Shown here: positions 44,298-52,075 of the stretch, piece after piece
Layout of the letters: the number at the start of each line of letters is the position of its first letter
Numbering within the stretch: position 1 is the first letter of the stretch
Assembly: GCA_029245955.1 (NCBI GenBank)
Contig: JAQWOH010000078.1
Coordinates: forward strand, 1-64,000
DNA from: Fuerstiella sp.
Lineage (GTDB): Bacteria; Planctomycetota; Planctomycetia; Planctomycetales; Planctomycetaceae
Direction: 5' to 3'
Length of the DNA: 64,000 nucleotides
Program-made: the position numbers and the translations under genes
Notes under the pieces: generated by a model
Database searches by the model: none
The model's input: the letters and a program-made list of their open reading frames with translations, nothing else
What the model was told of the DNA's origin: nothing

Positions 44298-45734
44298 ATG
44301 CAGGCCACAGAACAAGCCGTCCGACAGATCGTTCAGGAAGTCCTGACTCAACTCTCCAGCAGCGGCGCATCCGGCAGTTCAGCCGCACGCAATAATAACG
44401 GTGTGGACGGAAACTGGGGCGTTTTCAACGACGTCGACCGAGCAGTCGCCGCCGCCCAGCGAGGCTTCGAACAACTCAGTGAAGCACCAATGGCAGATCG
44501 TGCGACCGCCATCGACATCGTTAAAACGATGTGTGACGAACAGGCGGAAGAGCTTGGTCGACTGGAGATCGAAGAAACAAAAATCGGTCGACTCGATCAC
44601 AAGATCGCCAAGCTGCATGTCATCAAATCCGTACCAGGGATTGAAACGCTGCGAACCGAAGCGGTGAGCGGTGACAAGGGCCTGACTGTGACCGAGTACG
44701 CACCTTTCGGCGTGATTGGGGCGATCACTCCGGTCACGCATTCACTGCCGACTCTGGCTGCGAATTTTGTCAACATGGTTGCCGCAGGAAACACGCTGGT
44801 CGTGAATCCTCACCCCAGCGGTGCCAACATCGCTTCAGAGGGCGTCCGACGCTTCAATAAAGCAATCTATGAAGCAACCGGCCTGCAGAATCTGGTCACC
44901 ATTATCGGCACACCAACAATTGAGTCGGCTCAGGCAATTTTCGACCACCGCGGCGTCCGGTTACTGGTCGTGACCGGTGGTCCGGGAGTGGCTCGAGCGG
45001 CGTTGGGCAGTCCCAAACGAGCAATCGTGGCGGGACCTGGAAATCCTCCCGTTGTCGTGGACGCCACAGCGGATATCGACAACGCCGCACGGTCCATCAT
45101 TGCCGGTGCTGCCTTCGACAATAATCTGCTGTGCATCGGCGAAAAGGAAATTTTTGCAGTCGAGGAGATTTTCGACCAACTGATGGCGTCCGTTGGTTCC
45201 AACGGGGGCTTCCGCCTGAATGCTCAACAGGTCGCGAAGTTCACTGCAAAGGCCTTCGGCCCGCCGAAAGAAGCGGGTGGCCATCACATACTGAACCGTG
45301 ACTTCATCGGCAAAGATCCCGCCTGGCTGGCCTCACAGATTGGTGTGAGCGTTCCCGCCGACACGCAGATCCTGTTCGGCGAAACCGACGAACTCAACCC
45401 GTTCGTCCCCGAAGAACAGATGATGCCATTTATTCCCTTCGTAAGAGCCACCTGCACGGATCATGCAATTGCACTGGCAAAGAAATATGAACACGGCTTC
45501 GGTCATACGGCAATCATCCATTCCAAGGATGTTCGCACGATCACAAAGATGGGCCGCATCATGAACACCACAGTATTCGTGAAGAATGGGCCTTCCATGG
45601 CGGGACTCGGACTCGGCGGCGAAGGATTCCCGTCCTTCAGCATCGCGACTCCAACGGGCGAAGGCGTCACCAGCCCTATGACGTTCACTCGCCAAAGACG
45701 CTGTGCCATGATCGAAGACCTGAGAATCATCTAA
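44298..45734 (+). CDS. CoA-acylating aldehyde dehydrogenase (PduP-like), BMC signature enzyme
   Basis: A 478-residue enzyme oxidising an aldehyde to acyl-CoA with NAD+. Residues 3-20 (ATEQAVRQIVQEVLTQL) form the targeting helix, then a Ser/Gly/Ala linker to about 36. Catalytic Cys279 sits in FDNNLLCIGEKE; NAD region in FGVIGAITPVTHSLPTLAAN and VTGGPGVARAAL. The family fits lactaldehyde or propionaldehyde dehydrogenase in the planctomycete BMC. Neighbours PduL and the kinase would turn the acyl-CoA into acid and ATP. There is a 127-base gap with a hairpin upstream. Confidence 0.95.
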   Translation: MQATEQAVRQIVQEVLTQLSSSGASGSSAARNNNGVDGNWGVFNDVDRAVAAAQRGFEQLSEAPMADRATAIDIVKTMCDEQAEELGRLEIEETKIGRLDHKIAKLHVIKSVPGIETLRTEAVSGDKGLTVTEYAPFGVIGAITPVTHSLPTLAANFVNMVAAGNTLVVNPHPSGANIASEGVRRFNKAIYEATGLQNLVTIIGTPTIESAQAIFDHRGVRLLVVTGGPGVARAALGSPKRAIVAGPGNPPVVVDATADIDNAARSIIAGAAFDNNLLCIGEKEIFAVEEIFDQLMASVGSNGGFRLNAQQVAKFTAKAFGPPKEAGGHHILNRDFIGKDPAWLASQIGVSVPADTQILFGETDELNPFVPEEQMMPFIPFVRATCTDHAIALAKKYEHGFGHTAIIHSKDVRTITKMGRIMNTTVFVKNGPSMAGLGLGGEGFPSFSIATPTGEGVTSPMTFTRQRRCAMIEDLRII

Positions 45735-45758
45735 CTAACAACTGACAGATCATCAAAC

Positions 45759-46016
45759 ATGCAGGCCGCAATCGTCATCGGAAACGCAACCGCCACAGTG
45801 AAGCACCCTTCACTGAACGGATGGCGTATGGTCGTTCTGCAGCCGGTAGACATCAATCACGAAGCAGACGGCTTTCCGTTTCTGGCGATCGACAATCTGG
45901 GAGCAGGCAACGGCGAGTTGGTGTTCTTCACCAGTGATGGCAAAAGTATTCGAGGCATGGTCGGACGAAATGACTGCCCGATCCGTTATGCGGTCCATGG
46001 CATTATAGACCATTAG
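45759..46016 (+). CDS. BMC-P (pentameric) shell protein 2
   Basis: An 85-residue vertex protein of the EutN/CcmL family: AIVIGNATATVKHPSLNGWR, VVLQPVDINHEADGF, IDNLGAGNGELVFFTSDGK and the terminal IRYAVHGIIDH. Shorter than the other two BMC-P proteins. It follows the aldehyde dehydrogenase by 24 bases. Confidence 0.93.
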   Translation: MQAAIVIGNATATVKHPSLNGWRMVVLQPVDINHEADGFPFLAIDNLGAGNGELVFFTSDGKSIRGMVGRNDCPIRYAVHGIIDH

Positions 46017-46056
46017 AAAACCATCTGACGCACAGCCGCAGCAATCACAGAACCTT

Positions 46057-46743
46057 ATGACTTTCAGCAGCCAGCAAATTGAGGCGATTACACAAAGCGT
46101 TCTGCGTGAACTTCACGCACGGGGCGTTGTGAACGCTGCTGCACGGAACACCAGCGTAGACACATCTGCCGCACCGGTGATCGTTTTGCAGCAGAAAGTC
46201 ATAACAGAAGACACGCTGTCTGCAGCGGGCGCCGCCGGTCATAGCCTGGCGATCCCGGTGGGAGCGATCATCACGCCCTCCGGCCACGACTATATTCGAC
46301 GGCATGCGGTCCGCATCAGCAGCGGATTGCCATCATCATCAGCAGCAGCAGCAGCAGCGACAACCGGCACTCTGATATCCGTGGGCGATTGCTCGGCAGC
46401 AGTGTCTGCCGCCGCCGCGAACTGGACCATTGTTACCGCGGGCTGTGAATTTGAAGCCGCTGCAGCATCGGAAAAATTGACACCAGGCCATCCCGTCGCC
46501 TGCTGTAGTCATCAACCTTCGATTGCGGCTTGCCTGGTAAATCGCGACTCCAGCGTACGAGCGGCCGTGGTGACTCAGGCGACAGACATGGACCTGCTGG
46601 TCAGCGTCATGAATCCTCAGGTGATCTGCCTGGATTCGAACGGCTGGACGTTCACAGAACTGCGTCGGCTGTTTCAACAGATGGCATCGACCACTAACGC
46701 AACACCGGCTGGCTGGCATGAACTCCCGGGAGATGTTCGATGA
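46057..46743 (+). CDS. Unrecognised BMC-operon protein with cargo-like N-terminal helix
   Basis: A 228-residue Ala-rich protein not assigned to a family. Residues 4-21 (SSQQIEAITQSVLRELHARG) strongly resemble the targeting helices of the neighbouring PduL and aldehyde dehydrogenase, and a polar linker follows. A conserved-looking segment, LAIPVGAIITPSGHDYIRRH, precedes a poly-Ala stretch (SSSAAAAAAT near 93). The C-terminal half (VACCSHQPSIAACLVNRDSS, NPQVICLDSNGWTFTELRRL) has a faint look of a degenerate RpiB/LacAB-type domain, which is only an impression. Its stop overlaps the ATG of BMC-P 3 by four bases, so translation is coupled. It is probably a lumen protein. Confidence 0.7.
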   Translation: MTFSSQQIEAITQSVLRELHARGVVNAAARNTSVDTSAAPVIVLQQKVITEDTLSAAGAAGHSLAIPVGAIITPSGHDYIRRHAVRISSGLPSSSAAAAAATTGTLISVGDCSAAVSAAAANWTIVTAGCEFEAAAASEKLTPGHPVACCSHQPSIAACLVNRDSSVRAAVVTQATDMDLLVSVMNPQVICLDSNGWTFTELRRLFQQMASTTNATPAGWHELPGDVR

Positions 46744-47027
46744 GAATAATGGAATGCATCGGCAAGGTCACACTGTCGAAGTGGAATTCAACTCTGGACG
46801 GCGCGTCATGGAAGATCGCTGTGCCGTTGATGCACGAGGGACTGTGCGGAAAGGAATCCGGGCGGACGGAACCGATCGTGATATTTGATGAACTGGGCGC
46901 CGGCGACGGCATCCTGATGGCGGTCAGTGAAAGTGCTGAAGCGGCTGCTCCGTTTCATCCGGACACGAAGCCGATCGACGCCTACAACGCGGCGATACTG
47001 GACAATGTCAATGTCGCAGGGATGTAA
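46740..47027 (+). CDS. BMC-P (pentameric) shell protein 3
   Basis: A 95-residue vertex protein: MECIGKVTLSKWNSTLDGAS, IAVPLMHEG, IVIFDELGAGDGILMAVSES, and PIDAYNAAILDNVNV. It overlaps the previous gene by ATGA. Three BMC-P and two BMC-H genes with no BMC-T gene match the shell set described for planctomycete/verrucomicrobia compartments. Confidence 0.93.
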   Translation: MRIMECIGKVTLSKWNSTLDGASWKIAVPLMHEGLCGKESGRTEPIVIFDELGAGDGILMAVSESAEAAAPFHPDTKPIDAYNAAILDNVNVAGM

Positions 47028-47035
47028 CAAAAACC

Positions 47036-47059
47036 TGTAGCGGTCACCAGACCGCTACA
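47036..47059 (+). promoter_or_regulatory. Perfect 10-bp intercistronic hairpin before aldolase
   Basis: TGTAGCGGTC (47036-47045) pairs perfectly with GACCGCTACA (47050-47059) around ACCA, nine bases after the BMC-P 3 stop. No T-run. It is the strongest stem in the operon and a good candidate mRNA-stability or processing site. Confidence 0.7.
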
Positions 47060-47141
47060 AATGTGAGATAACAAAGTCAGCAGTGTCTGACATAAAAGCC
47101 GAATCATCGGGCAGTGCCTGACCTACAGAAAGAAAAGACTC

Positions 47142-48026
47142 ATGGCGAACAAATGGAACAGCGGAATTAACGACCGAGCACTCAAGGAAGAAATCTGTGA
47201 AATCGGCCGACGTGTGTACAACAAGGGATTCGCAGCCGCCAACGATGGCAACATCAGTATTCGTGTCGGTGAAAACGAAGTGCTGTGTTCTCCGACGATG
47301 ATCTGCAAAGGTTTCATGAAGCCGGAAGACATTTGCGCAGTCGACATGAACGGCGACCAGATCGCAGGTACTCGAAAACGAACCAGCGAAGTGTTGCTGC
47401 ACCTGGAGATCATGCGGCACAGACCCGACGTCAAAGCTGTTGTTCACTGTCACCCGCCGCATGCCACTGCCTTTGCCGTGGCTGGTGAGCCAATACCGCA
47501 GTGTATTCTTCCGGAAGTGGAAGTCTTCATGGGCGAAGTTCCCATCGCTCCTTATGAAACGCCTGGTGATCAGCGGTTTGCTGAAACAGTCACTCCGTTT
47601 CTGAAGTCCACCAACACCATCATCCTGAAGAATCACGGGACCGTCAGCTTTGGCAAGAATCTGACAGAAGCATACTGGAAGACAGAGATCCTGGACGCCT
47701 ACTGCAAGATTCTGCTGCTGTCTCATCAGCTTGGAAAGGTAGAATACCTGCCTGAGCAGAAGAACCGCGAATTGCTGGATCTAAAGAAAAAACTGGGGTT
47801 TGACGACCCACGCTTCCATAACGAAGACTGCGACCTGTGCGGCAACAGCGCCTTTCGTGACGGGTACAAGGAAGACATTCCTGTTCAGCGTTCGTTTGAC
47901 AAAGCACCGGACTATCCGGGCTACCTGCAGGAACCCTGCGGCACCGCGTGTGACACTCAGCCGGCGGCCAACGAAGAACTGGTCCAGATGATCACAAACC
48001 AGGTTCTGGCAGCACTGGACAAATAA
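47142..48026 (+). CDS. Class II sugar-phosphate aldolase with C-terminal targeting peptide
   Basis: A 294-residue zinc aldolase of the FucA/RhaD/AraD family, expected to split L-fuculose- or L-rhamnulose-1-phosphate into DHAP and L-lactaldehyde. Zinc ligands and catalytic acid are placed as in FucA: Glu83 (KRTSEV), His102 and His104 (VHCHPPHAT), His165 (LKNHGTV). The core ends near 215. A C-terminal extension carries two cysteine pairs (CDLC at 230-233; CGTAC at 266-270) and then the helix EELVQMITNQVLAALDK (278-294), which matches the targeting helices of the other cargo proteins. So this enzyme is packaged from its C-terminus. A hairpin lies on each side of the gene. Confidence 0.93.
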   Translation: MANKWNSGINDRALKEEICEIGRRVYNKGFAAANDGNISIRVGENEVLCSPTMICKGFMKPEDICAVDMNGDQIAGTRKRTSEVLLHLEIMRHRPDVKAVVHCHPPHATAFAVAGEPIPQCILPEVEVFMGEVPIAPYETPGDQRFAETVTPFLKSTNTIILKNHGTVSFGKNLTEAYWKTEILDAYCKILLLSHQLGKVEYLPEQKNRELLDLKKKLGFDDPRFHNEDCDLCGNSAFRDGYKEDIPVQRSFDKAPDYPGYLQEPCGTACDTQPAANEELVQMITNQVLAALDK

Positions 48027-48059
48027 CAGAACTCGCTCAATGAGCAAGTTAACTTCGTA

Positions 48060-48078
48060 AACGCGGCATTGCCGCGTT
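48060..48078 (+). promoter_or_regulatory. Intercistronic hairpin before dehydrogenase gene
   Basis: AACGCGGC (48060-48067) pairs perfectly with GCCGCGTT (48071-48078) around ATT, in the 107-base gap between aldolase and dehydrogenase. Confidence 0.55.
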
Positions 48079-48133
48079 CACACTGGAAAACAACTGCGGT
48101 CATCGGCACAGCCGAAACTGAGGAACGAGAACT

Positions 48134-49063
48134 ATGAAAGTCAGCATAATTGGTGGTGGTGGACTTGTCGGGTCGTGTGCAGGTTTTGCTCTGCAGGCGG
48201 GCGGCATCGTCAAAGAAATTGCCCTGGTCGATGTGAATAAGGAATTGTGCGAAGGCCAGGCCCTGGATCTCATTCACGGAGCCTCCATCATGGCTCCGCA
48301 GAAAATCACGGCCGGTGGCACTGAGCAGGTCACCGACAGCGATGTTGTCGTGATCACAGCCGGACTTCGGCGCAAGCCCGACGAAAGCCGGCTGGACCTG
48401 ATCAACCGCAACGTGGCCCTGTTCCGTAACATTCTGGCGGATGTTAAGAGCCACGGCCTTAAGAAGGACGCAATTGTCTTTGTCGTTTCCAACCCCGTAG
48501 ACGTACTGACATACCTTGCCATGCACGAACTGTCGCTGCCGGCGACTCAGGTGATTGGTCTGGGCACAGTCCTGGACACCACCCGTCTTCGCAGCATGCT
48601 GGCTCTGCGCCTGGATGTTCCGGCAACACAGGTCAACGTCACAATCTTTGGTGAACATGGCGACAGTATGGTGCCAATCTGGTCGGCCGCTCAAATCGCC
48701 AACCTCCCGCTGGATAAATATCCCGGCGTCACACCTTCGGTGATTGCAGAAGTGGAAAAGAAGACTCGCGGCAGTGGTGCTGAAGTCATCAAAAAGAAGG
48801 GTGGAGCTGGTTTCGCAGTAGGTGTTTCCATCGCGGACGTCGTACACAGCATCGCTCTGGACGACGACCGAATTCTTCCCGTCAGCTCACTGCAGAACGG
48901 TGCTTACGGCATCCAGGACGTTTGCCTTTCCGTTCCCACAATCGTCGGACGCAGTGGCGTTAAGAGCCACATCGAAGTGGAACTGTGGAGCAAGGAAAAA
49001 ACGGCACTGGTCAAGAGCGGCAACGTGCTGCGAGAAACCGTAAACAAAGTCATGAACGGCTGA
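48134..49063 (+). CDS. LDH/MDH-family NAD-dependent dehydrogenase of the BMC operon
   Basis: A 309-residue 2-hydroxyacid dehydrogenase. The NAD-binding fold has IIGGGGLVGSCAGF and Asp33 in LVDVNKE, which favours NAD. The catalytic pair is Asp148 (VLDTTRL, with substrate Arg151) and His175 (IFGEHGDSMVP). The specificity loop reads AGLRRKPDESR: Arg80 occupies the position that is Gln in lactate dehydrogenases and Arg in malate dehydrogenases. The rest of the loop (ESRLDL) looks LDH-like. In described planctomycete BMC operons this gene is called lactate dehydrogenase and proposed to recycle NADH. No targeting helix is seen at either end. It is the last gene of the operon. Confidence 0.9.
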   Translation: MKVSIIGGGGLVGSCAGFALQAGGIVKEIALVDVNKELCEGQALDLIHGASIMAPQKITAGGTEQVTDSDVVVITAGLRRKPDESRLDLINRNVALFRNILADVKSHGLKKDAIVFVVSNPVDVLTYLAMHELSLPATQVIGLGTVLDTTRLRSMLALRLDVPATQVNVTIFGEHGDSMVPIWSAAQIANLPLDKYPGVTPSVIAEVEKKTRGSGAEVIKKKGGAGFAVGVSIADVVHSIALDDDRILPVSSLQNGAYGIQDVCLSVPTIVGRSGVKSHIEVELWSKEKTALVKSGNVLRETVNKVMNG

Positions 49064-49242
49064 CTGTCGGCCGTCTGTCGCTGCGTTTCCTGCATTCGAG
49101 CGCTTCTGGTTGCACCGGGTCGCGCGAGTGCTTACCGTCGGCGTTGCGCCCCGCCAACCGTCGTATGTCTGCCGCAGCGCACATTGGAGGATTGCACGAA
49201 CGCAGTCTCCTTTCTCTGCGGCACCCAAAGGTTACAGAGCAA

Positions 49243-49274
49243 CCCGGGCCACCCGGGCCACCCGGGCCACCCGG
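49243..49274. repeat. CCCGGGCCA tandem repeat, 3.5 copies
   Basis: Unit CCCGGGCCA at 49243-49251, 49252-49260 and 49261-49269, then CCCGG. Each unit holds the palindrome CCCGGG. Function unknown; prone to slippage. Confidence 0.9.
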
Positions 49275-49295
49275 TTTTGCACCGGGCGGCTCACA

Positions 49296-49319
49296 CCCGA
49301 CGGGCACGTGGTGAACATG
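49296..49319. repeat. Diverged copy of the dispersed repeat
   Basis: CCCGACGGGCACG (49296-49308) is identical to 7488-7500; the following TGGTGAAC corresponds to CGGTTAAAC of copies 1 and 2 with changes. It suggests an intergenic repeat family in this genome. Confidence 0.5.
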
Positions 49320-49574
49320 AGGGATTCGTCACATCGGGTAGATCCGGCAAACCGCCGTTCAGGCCCTTCCTCCGTGTTGCCAACAAGCGTTTTGTACCCC
49401 ACAGAAACTCTGGTTCAACGCTCAAATCGGCGAGAATTCTCTCGGATTCCGGATTCCGGCACAGCGTAGTTGGCGGTTGGTGCAGAAACGGCGAAAATGA
49501 GGAACCTTCTTTGCTTGTGGTGACCACAAAACCACGACTGATTTCCACTCAGGTCCCATTGAAAGTCCGGATCA

Positions 49575-51005
49575 TTGTCTCACGACATTTACGAAAACCC
49601 GCTGATTACTCGCTACGCGTCCCGCGAAATGGCTGGCATCTGGTCGGCTCAGACAAAGCACTCCACATGGCGACGACTCTGGCTGGCTCTGGCAGAATCT
49701 GAGCAGGAACTGGGGCTGCAGATCACGGATTCACAGCTATCGGAAATGCGTGCAACCGTCGACGACATCGACTTTGATCTGGCGGCAAAGTTCGAACTGG
49801 AACGCCGGCACGACGTGATGGCTCACGTGGAAACATGGGGCACGCAGTGTCCTGCCGCCAAACCGATCATCCACCTGGGCGCGACCAGCTGTTTTGTGAC
49901 CGACAATTCCGAGTTACTGCAGATCAAGGACAGCCTGCTGGTTGTCCGACGACGTCTGGTTCAGGTGATCGATCAACTGGCGAAGTTCGCGGTGGAGTAT
50001 CGCGACCTGCCCTGCCTGGGCTTCACTCACCTTCAGGCCGCTCAGCCCACAACCGTGGGCAAGCGTGCAACCCTGTGGTGCTGGGACCTGCTGCTGGATC
50101 TGGAGGAACTGGAATATCGCATCAACACAATTCGTTTTCGCGGCGTGAAGGGAACCACGGGCACTCAGGCCACCTTCCTGAGCCTGTTCGAGGGCAACCA
50201 TCAACAGGTCGAAAAGCTGGACCAGCTGGTCACACAGAAGATGGGTTTCACGGCTCGACATGCCGTCACCGGACAGACCTATTCACGAAAATTTGATTCC
50301 CAGGTCATGGCGACATTGAACGGCATTGGCCAGTCCTGTCATAAGGCCGGCAGTGACATTCGCATTCTGCAGCACAAGAAAGAGCTGGAAGAGCCTTTCG
50401 AAAAGAAGCAGATCGGTTCTTCCGCCATGGCCTACAAACGCAACCCCATGAGAAGCGAACGCGTATGTGCTCTGGCTCGGTTTGCGATGAGTCTGCAGGC
50501 GGGCAGCGACGCCACGATGGCGACTCAGTGGATGGAACGTACCCTGGACGACAGCGCAATTCGAAGACTTGCTGTGCCGCAGGCCTTTCTTGCGATCGAT
50601 GCATGTCTGATTCTGTATCGCAACATCACCGACGGAATGGTCGTCTATCCGAAGACCATCGAAAAGCACCTGAACGAAGAACTGCCGTTCATGGCGACGG
50701 AAGAGATTCTGATGGCAGGCGTAAAGGCCGGAGGAGACCGCCAGGATCTGCACGAACGCATCCGGGTTCACAGCCAGGCATCGGCGGCAGAGGTAAAACA
50801 GCAGGGCCTTCCCAACGATCTGATCAGTCGCCTGCAAAGTGACGATGGGTTCAAGGGGATCGACCTGGCCGGAGCCCTGGATGCTCAAAAATATATTGGA
50901 CGTGCACCACAGCAGATCGATGCCTTTATCGCCGAACAGATTGAACCGGTCCGCCGACGATACAGTGACGAGCTTGACAGTGACGCAGAAGCTGTCCGCG
51001 TGTAA
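49575..51005 (+). CDS. purB: Adenylosuccinate lyase
   Basis: A 476-residue fumarase/aspartase-superfamily enzyme acting twice in purine synthesis (SAICAR to AICAR; adenylosuccinate to AMP). The superfamily signature is present as GSSAMAYKRNPMRSE; other landmarks are WGTQCPAAKPIIHLGATSCF, LGFTHLQAAQPTTVGKR and VTGQTYSRKFDSQV. The start is TTG at 49575 (MSHDIYENPLITRYAS), with no better codon nearby. It precedes kdsA by 92 bases. Confidence 0.96.
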   Translation: MSHDIYENPLITRYASREMAGIWSAQTKHSTWRRLWLALAESEQELGLQITDSQLSEMRATVDDIDFDLAAKFELERRHDVMAHVETWGTQCPAAKPIIHLGATSCFVTDNSELLQIKDSLLVVRRRLVQVIDQLAKFAVEYRDLPCLGFTHLQAAQPTTVGKRATLWCWDLLLDLEELEYRINTIRFRGVKGTTGTQATFLSLFEGNHQQVEKLDQLVTQKMGFTARHAVTGQTYSRKFDSQVMATLNGIGQSCHKAGSDIRILQHKKELEEPFEKKQIGSSAMAYKRNPMRSERVCALARFAMSLQAGSDATMATQWMERTLDDSAIRRLAVPQAFLAIDACLILYRNITDGMVVYPKTIEKHLNEELPFMATEEILMAGVKAGGDRQDLHERIRVHSQASAAEVKQQGLPNDLISRLQSDDGFKGIDLAGALDAQKYIGRAPQQIDAFIAEQIEPVRRRYSDELDSDAEAVRV

Positions 51006-51097
51006 ACTTATCGTCCAGTCGTTGGCTGATTTTGCGGAACACATCGAATGTGTCCCGCTTACCACGATTCCGGCTCATACCAGCGGACGGAGAACCT

Positions 51098-51937
51098 GTG
51101 ACGGACAACATTGTAAGCATCGGCAACTACAGGGTCGGCACGGGGCAGCCGCTGCTGTTGATTGCGGGGCCATGTGTGATGGAGTCCGAGGCGCTGGTCA
51201 TGCAGGTGGCAGAGCAGATGGCCAGGCTTCGTGACACGCACAGTCAGCAGATTGTCTTTAAGGCCAGTTTCGACAAAGCCAATCGGACCAGCGTTGACAG
51301 CTATCGTGGCCCCGGAATGCACGACGGCCTGAAGCTGCTGGAGAAAGTCACAGACGCCACCGGCCTGCCCACAACCACGGACATCCACGAGGCGGCTCAG
51401 GCGGCCCCGTGCGCCGAAGTGTGTTCCATCCTGCAGATACCGGCGTTTCTGGCTCGCCAAACCGATCTTCTGGTCGCCGCGGCCGATGCGGCTGTCGCCA
51501 GAAATATCTGCGTGAATGTGAAGAAACCACAGTTTGTTGCCCCCGAAGATACGGTTCATGCCGTACAGAAATGTGAGGCTCGCGGTTTGCGCAGCGTGTT
51601 GCTGACGGAACGCGGCACGACTTTCGGGTATGGTCGTATGGTCAACGATTTCCGGTGTATTCCCATTATGAAATCATTCAGTGTACCGGTGGTCTTCGAC
51701 GCAACTCACAGCGTCCAGACACCCGGAGGGGCCACAACCGGTGGACAGCGAGACATGGTCGCGCCGCTGGCTCGTGGCGCTGTGGCCGTAGGGTGCGATG
51801 CCGTGTTCCTTGAGACCCACCCGGATCCGGACAATGCGAAAAGCGACGGACCGAACATGGTACCTCTGGCTCAATTTGACGAATTGGTGCAACAGTTGAC
51901 CGTACTGCGGGAAACGATGCTGGCAATGTCGATCTGA
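51098..51937 (+). CDS. kdsA: 3-deoxy-8-phosphooctulonate synthase
   Basis: A 279-residue enzyme condensing PEP with arabinose-5-phosphate to Kdo-8-phosphate, for lipopolysaccharide. Motifs: FKASFDKANRTSVDSYRGPG, LQIPAFLARQTDLLVAAA, LLTERGTTFGYGRMVNDF, VFDATHSVQTPGGATTGGQR, ETHPDPDNAKSDGPNMV. Cys in LLLIAGPCVMES is the metal-ligand cysteine of metal-dependent KdsA enzymes (Asn in the E. coli type). The usual KKGQF reads KKPQF here. An in-frame ATG at 51032 would add 22 residues; GTG at 51098 has GGAG at proper spacing and gives the family length. Confidence 0.94.
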   Translation: MTDNIVSIGNYRVGTGQPLLLIAGPCVMESEALVMQVAEQMARLRDTHSQQIVFKASFDKANRTSVDSYRGPGMHDGLKLLEKVTDATGLPTTTDIHEAAQAAPCAEVCSILQIPAFLARQTDLLVAAADAAVARNICVNVKKPQFVAPEDTVHAVQKCEARGLRSVLLTERGTTFGYGRMVNDFRCIPIMKSFSVPVVFDATHSVQTPGGATTGGQRDMVAPLARGAVAVGCDAVFLETHPDPDNAKSDGPNMVPLAQFDELVQQLTVLRETMLAMSI

Positions 51938-52075
51938 TCAAGGTCGAGCCCGTGTATCGATTCAATGCCGCCGCTGAAGCAACGTACTCACACCCTGACG
52001 AAAATAAGTAACCTAATTTAAGACGGCGGGGCATTTCAGTCCGCCATCGATTCTCTATTCAGATTTCGTGACGGT

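Larger units (their letters stand above)
49064..49574. other. Gap after BMC operon with repeats
   Basis: No gene is supported in these 511 bases. No intrinsic terminator is evident for the BMC operon. The stretch contains a CCCGGGCCA tandem (49243-49274) and a diverged copy of the dispersed repeat (49296-49319). Confidence 0.5.

Noticed and set aside
39404..49063. Considered whether the BMC could be a Pdu- or Eut-type (diol/ethanolamine) compartment
   Set aside because: No diol dehydratase, ethanolamine lyase, glycyl-radical enzyme or BMC-T gene; the aldolase and three BMC-P genes fit the planctomycete type.
49243..49274. CCCGGGCCA tandem considered as a CRISPR array
   Set aside because: 9-bp units with no spacers; a simple tandem repeat.
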